Assembly: GCA_001412335.1 (NCBI GenBank)
Contig: LKUF01000005.1
Coordinates: 1-8,932, forward strand
DNA length: 8,932 nt
DNA from: Methanolinea sp. SDB
GTDB taxonomy: Archaea > Halobacteriota > Methanomicrobia > Methanomicrobiales > Methanospirillaceae
Direction of reading: 5' to 3'
The position numbers and the translations under genes were made by a program. This document shows positions 1 through 5,461 of the stretch, piece after piece. Every line of letters begins with the position of its first letter. Position 1 is the first letter of the stretch. A model generated the notes under the pieces. It was not told the origin of the DNA, made no database searches, and worked only from the letters and a program-made list of their open reading frames with translations.

Positions 1-485
1 ACAATCTGTTCCGAATCGAGAAGAATAACCTGGTTTTTCGTGAGAATGACGGGTTTTTTCATTCCTATCCCGATAAATTCCTCCCCTTCGTCAGCAAACC
101 GCATGAAAAGATCTCCTTTTACCATATCCCTGTCAAAGGCGGCGATTGGGATGCCGCTCACGGCCGATGCCAGGTTGTATGAATCGACGGCTGTGTTTAT
201 CCGGGGGAGGATTCCTCCCGAAAGGATCCTCCTGACGAGTGCTTCGGAGGCGGGGCGGGTTTTTGTGGGGTCAACTCCCACGCTCCAGAAAAAATCACGG
301 TAAGCCCTGAATACTGGTTCGTTACGCACACTTTCAAGTGAATAGCGTGATTGAATCTCTTTGGCCACCTCGACCTTCAGCGCTTGTAGTCCCTGGTTCT
401 CCTTTTCTATACGAACGTCTGTTATAGTCCCCTCTGCGACACAGATGCCGGGAAAAGCGTCCAGAACATGGCGGTCGAATTCCAT
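1..485 (-). CDS. B3/4-domain protein (solo PheRS-beta-like B3/B4), 3' end off window
   Basis: Only the N-terminal ~161 residues are in the window; the frame stays open to base 1, so the C-terminus is missing. I read it from the reverse complement, starting at the ATG at 485-483, which follows an AGGTAGGT-type ribosome binding site. Signature stretches are TRPASEALVRRIL (residues 76-88), LPRINTAVDSYNLAS (93-107) and IPIAAFD (112-118). These match the B3/4 fold that in the phenylalanyl-tRNA synthetase beta chain lines the editing site for mischarged tRNA. Stand-alone B3/4 proteins (COG3382-type) lack the synthetase core. A role in removing wrong amino acids from tRNA is an inference from the family and is not shown here. 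The protein should be cytosolic; no signal peptide or membrane segment is seen. It is divergent from the dehydrogenase at 578. The family is usually about 220-240 residues, so perhaps a third is missing. Confidence 0.85.
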   Translation of the reverse strand, partial: MEFDRHVLDAFPGICVAEGTITDVRIEKENQGLQALKVEVAKEIQSRYSLESVRNEPVFRAYRDFFWSVGVDPTKTRPASEALVRRILSGGILPRINTAVDSYNLASAVSGIPIAAFDRDMVKGDLFMRFADEGEEFIGIGMKKPVILTKNQVILLDSEQI

Positions 486-577
486 GTACCTACCTTTGGT
501 CAGAAGTTTTTTAGTATTCCGGTAAAACGCCCGCCTCCCAAAACATTCATTCCCCCCTGTCACACATCTCCTGTATA
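486..577. promoter_or_regulatory. Divergent intergenic region with a shared AT-rich box
   Basis: This 92-nt gap separates the divergent B3/4 and dehydrogenase genes, so it should hold promoters for both. The only AT-rich stretch is TTTTTTAGTATT around 506-517. It could serve as a TATA box in either direction: for the dehydrogenase it would give a leader of about 40 nt, for the B3/4 gene an almost leaderless transcript. No inverted repeat that would suggest an operator stands out. The assignment rests on composition and position only. Confidence 0.3.
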
Positions 578-1396
578 ATGACGCAACCGATCATCCTGGT
601 CACCGGGTCGACCGACGGGATCGGCAGGGCCACAGCCAGGGAACTTGCTCTCGCCGGTGCCCACGTAATTCTCCATGGCCGCGACCGGGAAAAGGGTGAG
701 AAGGTACAGAGAGAGATAAAAAATATCAGCTGGAATACAGAACTGGACCTCCTGGTATCTGATCTTTCCAGCCTGGAAAACGTCCGGAGACTTGCCGAAG
801 AGATCGCATCAGCGTATGATCGCCTTGATGTGCTCATCAACAATGCAGGGACCTATGAATTGCGGCGCAGGCTCACGGAAGACGGGATAGAGACGACATT
901 TGCGGTCAACTACCTCGCACCATTCCTTCTTACCCGCCTGCTGTTGCCCCTGCTGCTGAAAAGTGCCCCTTCGAGGGTATTGAACATGGCCTCGATCGCC
1001 CATCGTGACGTGAGACGGATCGAATGGGACAACCTGCAGGGCGAGAGACAGTACGATGCATTCGAGGCCTATGCACAATCTAAACTGGCCGATATCACAT
1101 TCACATACTCGCTTGCAGAAAAGACGAGCGGCACCGGAGTCACGGTAAACTGCCTGCATCCGGGGGTAATCGCGACAAAGATGCTTCGGGAGGGGTTTCC
1201 TTCCATCCGTGGGAAATCTCCCGCACATGGCGCAAAAATTCCTGTTTTTCTTGCCCTCTCTCCCGATGCATCCCACTATTCCGGCCTGTATTTCGAGGAA
1301 AGCCAGGCTCCTGTGCGTTCATCGGACCTGACCTATGAGAGCCAGGTGCAGGAGCGGCTCTGGAATGCTGCAGAAGAATTGACGGGGAGATGGTGA
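578..1396 (+). CDS. Short-chain dehydrogenase/reductase, retinol dehydrogenase/WWOX-like
   Basis: This is a 272-residue, single-domain Rossmann oxidoreductase, probably cytosolic. The cofactor motif TGSTDGIG lies at residues 9-16 and is followed by Arg35 at the end of the second beta strand, which favours NADP(H). NNAG is at 88-91, the active-site Asn at 111, catalytic Ser at 139, and Tyr165 and Lys169 in YAQSK. The Ser-Tyr spacing is 26 residues rather than the ~13 of classical SDRs. The intervening segment (SIAHR...NLQGE...Y) and the LHPGVIATKM stretch are those of the retinol-dehydrogenase/WW-oxidoreductase/protochlorophyllide-reductase-like branch. The real substrate in an archaeon cannot be read from sequence. 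The start is chosen because the glycine-rich loop begins nine residues in, as usual for the family. There is no clear ribosome binding site upstream. All catalytic residues are intact, so it should be active. Confidence 0.92.
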   Translation: MTQPIILVTGSTDGIGRATARELALAGAHVILHGRDREKGEKVQREIKNISWNTELDLLVSDLSSLENVRRLAEEIASAYDRLDVLINNAGTYELRRRLTEDGIETTFAVNYLAPFLLTRLLLPLLLKSAPSRVLNMASIAHRDVRRIEWDNLQGERQYDAFEAYAQSKLADITFTYSLAEKTSGTGVTVNCLHPGVIATKMLREGFPSIRGKSPAHGAKIPVFLALSPDASHYSGLYFEESQAPVRSSDLTYESQVQERLWNAAEELTGRW

Positions 1397-1484
1397 GACA
1401 TTTTCCACGACTCCCTGGTGCCCAACAAGGTCTTTTCACAGTGCACCATTGTCGCCAGAGATCCGTATATCTCCTGAAAAAAAT

Positions 1485-1492
1485 TTTATAAT
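1485..1492 (+). promoter_or_regulatory. TATA box of the YHS-domain gene
   Basis: TTTATAAT is preceded by a run of A (about 1477-1483) that could act as a BRE-like element. Placing the transcription start ~26 nt downstream puts it near 1512-1516, just at or before the ribosome binding site at 1514. A second AT box, CTATATAT at 1498-1505, would give a start near 1528 and is an alternative. The sequence is a clear TATA type; its use is inferred. Confidence 0.5.
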
Positions 1493-1513
1493 ACTCACTA
1501 TATATCATGGATC

Positions 1514-1521
1514 GAGGTGAT
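1514..1521 (+). promoter_or_regulatory. Ribosome binding site that decides the YHS gene start
   Basis: GAGGTGAT is an eight-base match to the complement of the archaeal 16S rRNA 3' tail. It overlaps the in-frame GTG (1517) and ATG (1520), so those are unlikely starts. It stands 7 nt before an in-frame TTG (1529) and 13 nt before an ATG (1535). The TTG has the best spacing. Confidence 0.5.
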
Positions 1522-1528
1522 GTACTCT

Positions 1529-1711
1529 TTGGCGATGGACCCTGTATGCTACGTGGATGTGGATGAAGACACTGCCCGGTTCGGTTCCGCGTACAGAGGA
1601 ACAGATTATTACTTCTGTTCCGACTTCTGCCGGAAAAAATTCGAGGAAAACCCGGAAAAATATGCGAGACTGGCGACGAAGATCTATATCGGGAAAGATA
1701 TAAGCTGCTGA
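1529..1711 (+). CDS. Small YHS-domain protein
   Basis: This small soluble protein (about 60 residues) is almost entirely one YHS domain. DPVC near the N-terminus is followed, after a short variable stretch, by YYFCSDFCRKKFEENPEKY, the typical cysteine-rich core with its FCSxxC signature. The first cysteine (DPVC) and the FCSDFC pair are all present. YHS/TRASH-like modules bind metal ions and occur free-standing or fused to copper/heavy-metal P-type ATPases, oxygenases and ferritin-like proteins. No such partner is adjacent here, so metal binding is a family-based inference and the partner is unknown. I prefer the TTG at 1529 (protein beginning MAMDPVC) because GAGGTGAT lies 7 nt upstream. ATG 1520 overlaps that site and ATG 1535 is rather far. 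The gene appears to be transcribed alone: it has its own TATA box, and a 213-nt gap follows. Confidence 0.85.
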   Translation: MAMDPVCYVDVDEDTARFGSAYRGTDYYFCSDFCRKKFEENPEKYARLATKIYIGKDISC

Positions 1712-1759
1712 TCAGGGCAGGATGGATTGGTAAAAGACCTGTTGGCAGGATTCCTGCAT

Positions 1760-1779
1760 GGCACTGTTTCCAGAGTGCC
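1760..1779. repeat. Inverted repeat (6-bp stem, 8-nt loop)
   Basis: GGCACT (1760-1765) and AGTGCC (1774-1779) are perfect complements around an 8-nt loop. The hairpin is 48 nt after the YHS stop codon. It is not followed by a T-run, so it is not a classic terminator. A second, odd palindrome, AGGATCATCCT, lies at 1789-1799. The function is unknown; it could stabilise the 3' end of the YHS transcript. Confidence 0.4.
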
Positions 1780-1834
1780 CGGCACGGAAGGATCATCCTG
1801 GAGAGTCTGTTTCGAAAAAATGCCTGACAATGGG

Positions 1835-1857
1835 TGGTTCATCCTCACGATGAACCA
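1835..1857. repeat. Inverted repeat (8-bp stem, 7-nt loop)
   Basis: TGGTTCAT (1835-1842) and ATGAACCA (1850-1857) form a perfect 8-bp stem around CCTCACG. In RNA, two or three G-U pairs could extend it outward to about 1832-1860. It ends 22 nt before the TATA-like box assigned to the sensor kinase. It may therefore be the end of the YHS transcript, or a DNA site bound by a regulator upstream of the kinase promoter. The gap (1712-1924) holds no gene I can support. Confidence 0.45.
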
Positions 1858-1879
1858 TTGCACTGCTGCATTTAGACTA

Positions 1880-1887
1880 ATATTTAA
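1880..1887 (+). promoter_or_regulatory. Putative TATA box of the sensor kinase gene
   Basis: ATATTTAA lies in the AT-rich stretch 1876-1890, about 41 nt before the GTG start at 1925. A start site ~26 nt downstream would fall near 1908-1912, giving a leader of about 15 nt. It is the only strong AT-rich box in the gap. Confidence 0.45.
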
Positions 1888-1924
1888 TTACATCCTGCCC
1901 GAAACAAGAGAATAGAGACAGATC

Positions 1925-4138
1925 GTGTATTCTATACTCTACGTCGATGACGAACCCGCATTCCTCGACATTGCAGGTCTCTACCTCAAGCGATCCGGCG
2001 ATCTCCAGGTAGATACCTCCGCTTCTGCGAAACAGGCTCTGAAGATGCTCCATGCGAAGAAGTACGATGCCATCATCTCCGATTACCAGATGCCTGTTAT
2101 GAACGGGATCGACCTTTTAAAACGACTGCGTGAATCAGGCGATTCTATTCCCTTCATCATCTTCACAGGCAGGAGCCGTGAGGAGATTGTCATCCAGGCA
2201 TTAAATGAGGGGGCTGATTTTTACCTCCAGAAGGGGGCGGATGCAAAACCGCAGTTTGTGGAACTGGAACACAAGGTCAAGCAGGCTATTGAAAGGAGAA
2301 GGACCGAGAAGGCTCTCCGTGAGAGCGAGATACGGTTCCGGGAGCTGGCGCGGCTTCTCCCCCAAATCGTCTTTGAGTGCGACGTGGATCTGAATCTCAC
2401 GTTTGTCAATGAGCCTGCCTTCAGGCTCATGGGGTATACGCCTGCCGATCTCTACAGCGGGATCAATGTACTGGATGCCATCGACCCTTCACAGCATCAT
2501 CGGCTCAAGGAGAATATGTATCGCCTGGTACGGGGAGAACCGGTTACACACCAGGAATACACGATGGTTCGCAGGGACGGGAGTACCTTCCCCTCTCTTA
2601 TGTATGCCTCTCCCATATTCAAAGAAAACCGGAATGTCGGATTCAGGGGGGTCGTTGTAGATATCGGCCCGACAAGGCAGAAGGACGATTACCGGAAGAT
2701 CCTTGTGCAACTGCTTGATAATGCCCCGGAGGCCATCAGCGTCCATGATTTTGATGGCAATTTCCTCTACGTGAACCAGAAGGCTATCGACATTCATGGG
2801 TACAGCCGTGGAGAGTACCTTTCATTGAACCTCCATTCTCTCGACGCCCCCGGTACGAGAGAAAAGATCGCCGAAAGGATGCGGATTCTCGAGGAAAAGG
2901 GCGAGACATCCTTCGAGGTGGAGCATATCCGGAAGGATGGCTCGGTAGTGCCGCTCCTTGTGAAGGCGAAGTATGCCGACTGGGGTGGAAAAAAAGTCAT
3001 TTTGAGTATCGCCACCGACATGTCGGATAGGAAGGGGACTGAGGTACGGAACAGGGAAGCGGAAACCAGGGCGACAATAGACAGTTTTCCCATCCCCAGT
3101 TTTGTAATTGACAACGACCATCGGATTATCATCTGGAACCGGGCGCTGGCAGAGCTCTCAGGGATACCTGCAGATGCGGTGATCGGTACCCGGCAGCACT
3201 GGAGGGCATTTTACAGGACAGAAAGGGATTGCCTTGCAGATCTCCTGGCCGACAACCGGATTGGCGACATCGAGGAGTTGTACAGCGGGAAATGGGCCCC
3301 GTCCAAGCTCATTCCCGATGCGTACGAGGTGACGGATTTCTTCCCGTATATTGGAGAGAACGGCCGCTGGCTCTATTTTACCGCAGCAATTATCAGGGGC
3401 TCCGATGGACAGAGCATCGGCGTTGCAGAGACTCTCGAGGACATTACAGAGAGAATTGCGGCCGAGGAGGCCCTCTCCCAGACGAACAAGAAACTGAACC
3501 TGCTCTCGAATATTACGAGGCATGATATTCTCAACCAGATCACCGTCCTGATGGGTGCGGCTGCCCTGCTTCGTGAGGAGGCTCTCTCTTCCCGGGATAG
3601 GATGGAGTTCCTTGACAAGATCGATACAAGTACGTCCATAATCAGGCGACATATCGAGTTTACACGCGAGTACCAGGATATCGGGATTGATTCCCCCACA
3701 TGGCAGGCACTGGACCGGATAATAGCGAGAACGCTTGATCAGTTCGATCTTTCACATATCGATCTTGATCTCGATCTTCCCGGGGTCGAGATCTATGCCG
3801 ATCCGCTCCTTGAGAAGGTCTTCTACAATCTTATCCACAATTCTCTCGTCCATGGTCAGAACGTCACAAGAATCTCCATACAGGCCGATGAGAATCCGTA
3901 CGGCCTTGCAGTACGGGTATCTGATAATGGATCTGGTATCGCCCACGAAAAGAAAGAAGAGATATTCAAACGAGGATTTGGAAAAAATACGGGTTTTGGT
4001 CTTTTCTTGGCACGGGAGATCCTTGATATCACCGGCATTGGAATCAGGGAGATCGGCATAGAAGGCGAGGGGGCATGTTTTGAGCTGTCCGTCCCCCGGG
4101 CAGGGTTCAGACGCTGCAATGGAAATGACGTGAGTTGA
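1925..4138 (+). CDS. Soluble REC-PAS-PAS-PAS sensor histidine kinase
   Basis: This 737-residue cytosolic signalling protein has no membrane segment. The domain order is: receiver (about 3-120) with acidic pair Asp8/Asp9, phospho-acceptor Asp53 in SDYQMP, Thr81 and Lys103; a short coiled linker (about 118-135); PAS (about 135-253), PAS (257-370) and PAS (about 383-512), the last longer, with a W..FY...R insert and ending in ETLEDITER; and a kinase core. In the core, His533 in SNITRHDILNQ is the likely phosphorylated histidine, NLIHNSLVHG (635-644) is the N box, DNGSGI (667-672) the G1 box and TGFGLFLAREIL (689-700) the G2 box. All key residues are present, so both phosphotransfer and receiver functions should be intact. 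Receiver-first multi-PAS kinases are frequent in Methanomicrobiales; the ligand or redox signal is unknown. GTG 1925 is chosen because the receiver's first strand starts immediately. No DNA-binding partner is adjacent. The gene converges on the HdeD-like gene at 4365. Confidence 0.93.
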   Translation: MYSILYVDDEPAFLDIAGLYLKRSGDLQVDTSASAKQALKMLHAKKYDAIISDYQMPVMNGIDLLKRLRESGDSIPFIIFTGRSREEIVIQALNEGADFYLQKGADAKPQFVELEHKVKQAIERRRTEKALRESEIRFRELARLLPQIVFECDVDLNLTFVNEPAFRLMGYTPADLYSGINVLDAIDPSQHHRLKENMYRLVRGEPVTHQEYTMVRRDGSTFPSLMYASPIFKENRNVGFRGVVVDIGPTRQKDDYRKILVQLLDNAPEAISVHDFDGNFLYVNQKAIDIHGYSRGEYLSLNLHSLDAPGTREKIAERMRILEEKGETSFEVEHIRKDGSVVPLLVKAKYADWGGKKVILSIATDMSDRKGTEVRNREAETRATIDSFPIPSFVIDNDHRIIIWNRALAELSGIPADAVIGTRQHWRAFYRTERDCLADLLADNRIGDIEELYSGKWAPSKLIPDAYEVTDFFPYIGENGRWLYFTAAIIRGSDGQSIGVAETLEDITERIAAEEALSQTNKKLNLLSNITRHDILNQITVLMGAAALLREEALSSRDRMEFLDKIDTSTSIIRRHIEFTREYQDIGIDSPTWQALDRIIARTLDQFDLSHIDLDLDLPGVEIYADPLLEKVFYNLIHNSLVHGQNVTRISIQADENPYGLAVRVSDNGSGIAHEKKEEIFKRGFGKNTGFGLFLAREILDITGIGIREIGIEGEGACFELSVPRAGFRRCNGNDVS

Positions 4139-4320
4139 TCGTAATCAGAAGTCATCACAGGCCATGTTGAACGGAACAAAAAGATACCTGTTGCGGCGAT
4201 CCTGAAAACCCAGGGATTGGGGAATATCCCGTTATGCAGGTACTGGCCGCCGTGCCGATGTATGACGGCGATGACCTGATATACACGGTATCCTGTCGGG
4301 ATGCGTTACATGCACCGGTG

Positions 4321-4326
4321 AAAAAA
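4321..4326 (-). terminator. Possible poly-T terminator of the HdeD-like gene
   Basis: On the minus strand, T6 within ATTTTTTC lies about 40 nt after the stop codon of the HdeD-like gene. Archaeal intrinsic termination can rely on a U-run without a stable hairpin. The rest of the convergent gap (4139-4364) shows no T-run on the plus strand that would terminate the kinase transcript. Confidence 0.35.
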
Positions 4327-4364
4327 TGAATCCCGATTCCTTCCAACTCTCTTCCACGAAACGA

Positions 4365-5306
4365 TCACGCACCCGCATCATTCCTCTGCATTCGTCGTTT
4401 GAGGAAAAGCCCGTCTCCAATGAGCACAATCCCCAGTAAAATGATGATAAATGCGACGATCTCGACAAGAATCGTTATCATGGCATCGGGAGCGAAAAGT
4501 ATGGCACCGGCGAGCAGCAGTGAGAGTATACCGATCCCGAGAATCCTGAAAAATCCTTCCGGGACACCGCCCCTCCCACGGGAAAGTCTCTTTATCGAGA
4601 CGATGCCGCTTGAAAAAGTCCATGAGGCGAGAAGGAGGAAGATCAAGCCGGCAGTCAACTCCCCTGGCAGGAGCATGAGACTGGCACCGATTGCAATGAT
4701 CCCCACCCCCAGGAGTATCCGGCTCCACGTTGCCCCACTTCTTCTGCCAAAGAGTGAACCGCGGATGAGAATTGAGGCGCCCGCCGCCACCACGATGAGC
4801 GGAATCACGATAAGCACTACTCCTTCGAAGAATGCGAACGGGTCCAGTCCGATGAAGATGCCCGTCGCAGTCAGGGCAAACCCCATCAAAAGAAGCATTC
4901 TCCAGGTGGTCTTCTGCTCGTCCAGTTCCTCTTTCGTATTGCGGGCACGCACATCCATGAAAAGAGCGCGAAACGTCCCTCCTATCATCAGGAGGAGAGG
5001 AGCATCGTCGATGAGGTGCCATACCGGGTGCACCTTCGGGTCACGCCGGTCCAGGTGGACACGCCATTCAGTGGCGGTCTCGTGGGCATGGTACAGACCC
5101 TTGCGGTAACTGGCAATTGTCCCGGGCGAGGGGATGTTCAACATCGATCGCTCCCATCCCGGGCCAAGCGGCTCTGTGACATCTTTCTTCGGAACCGCGA
5201 CCTCCCAGACACCTTTCAAGAGAGGTTCCAGGAATTCATCGAGAGTGGTCAGGATGCATCTCCTTCGTGTAATTATGCCTGTATATGAGATACTACGGAA
5301 TCCCAT
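4365..5306 (-). CDS. HdeD/DUF308-type membrane protein with long soluble N-terminus
   Basis: Read from the ATG at 5306, the protein has 313 residues. The C-terminal part holds six hydrophobic segments at about 135-154, 159-182, 194-214, 216-238, 252-272 and 275-302, rich in Gly, Ile and Leu. This is the pattern of HdeD (DUF308), a family linked in enterobacteria to acid resistance. It ends in a basic cytosolic tail (KRRMQR). HdeD proteins are usually ~190 residues; here about 110 extra soluble residues precede the membrane part. They include a His/Asp-rich stretch (around 70-104: YHAHE, HLDRRDP, HPVWHLIDD) that I do not recognise. The start is uncertain. ATG 5306 has no ribosome binding site and overlaps the best TATA-like box, whereas AAGGAG (5265-5260) sits 7 nt before an in-frame CTG at 5252, giving 295 residues. 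Frames upstream of 5306 look non-coding. The gene is 155 nt downstream of lon, so it probably has its own promoter. Confidence 0.82.
   Translation of the reverse strand: MGFRSISYTGIITRRRCILTTLDEFLEPLLKGVWEVAVPKKDVTEPLGPGWERSMLNIPSPGTIASYRKGLYHAHETATEWRVHLDRRDPKVHPVWHLIDDAPLLLMIGGTFRALFMDVRARNTKEELDEQKTTWRMLLLMGFALTATGIFIGLDPFAFFEGVVLIVIPLIVVAAGASILIRGSLFGRRSGATWSRILLGVGIIAIGASLMLLPGELTAGLIFLLLASWTFSSGIVSIKRLSRGRGGVPEGFFRILGIGILSLLLAGAILFAPDAMITILVEIVAFIIILLGIVLIGDGLFLKRRMQRNDAGA
5260..5265 (-). promoter_or_regulatory. Ribosome binding site upstream of an in-frame CTG
   Basis: AAGGAG on the minus strand, reading 5265 to 5260, is the only strong ribosome binding site near the 5' end of the HdeD-like gene. 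Seven nucleotides later comes CTG (5252-5250), in frame with the protein. The first ATG after it (5259) touches the site and opens only a seven-codon frame ending at 5236. The next in-frame canonical codon is TTG 5219, too far away. Confidence 0.45.
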
Positions 5307-5311
5307 AAAAG
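5304..5311 (-). promoter_or_regulatory. Putative TATA box of the HdeD-like gene
   Basis: CTTTTATG on the minus strand (5311 to 5304) resembles an archaeal TATA box. A transcription start ~26 nt downstream would be near 5280, which keeps the AAGGAG site (5265) in the leader but excludes the ATG at 5306. The alternative ATATAC around 5280-5286 would start transcription too close to the ribosome binding site. Confidence 0.35.
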
Positions 5312-5461
5312 ATACCCGTATGTGGAGTCGGCCGATCTTGATGGGAAAATTTTTTGTTTTTCCATGGAACGATTGGGCCAGGGATCCCCCACACGAGACG
5401 ACCATGAGCGGCGATCTCGGAGTGAATATGACTGCCCAAAATCGCCGTCTCCACAAAGGAA

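Noticed and set aside
40..303. 87-codon open frame on the plus strand at the left edge
   Set aside because: It is antisense to the B3/4-domain gene, whose motifs are clear. The translation is Ser/Pro/Arg-rich without features.
1416..1448. Inverted repeat TGGTGC/GCACCA after the dehydrogenase gene, considered as a terminator
   Set aside because: The stem is only 6 bp with a 21-nt loop and no following T-run; it is compatible with chance.
1140..1796. 218-codon open frame on the minus strand across the dehydrogenase 3' end and YHS gene
   Set aside because: It runs antisense to two well-supported genes, is Pro/Arg/Ser-rich and has no recognisable domain. It is a shadow of the coding bias on the other strand.
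1727..1915. 62-codon plus-strand frame between the YHS gene and the kinase
   Set aside because: It needs a TTG start with no good ribosome binding site, overlaps three inverted repeats and a TATA-like box, and shows no recognisable domain. Kept only as a remark in the gap finding.
3735..3780. Repeated CGATCTT units inside the kinase gene
   Set aside because: These encode an alternating Asp-Leu/Ile stretch (DLSHIDLDLDLPG) in the kinase core. It is ordinary codon repetition and not a separate DNA element.
4399..5109. 236-codon open frame on the plus strand
   Set aside because: It is antisense to the HdeD-like membrane gene. The composition (Ser, Met, Arg, Pro) mirrors complementary codons of hydrophobic residues, with no domain and no ribosome binding site.
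5343..5358. T-rich run on the plus strand (TTTTTTGTTTTT)
   Set aside because: It would terminate a plus-strand transcript, but no plus-strand gene precedes it here. On the minus strand it is an A-run upstream of the HdeD-like promoter, possibly just AT-rich promoter context.
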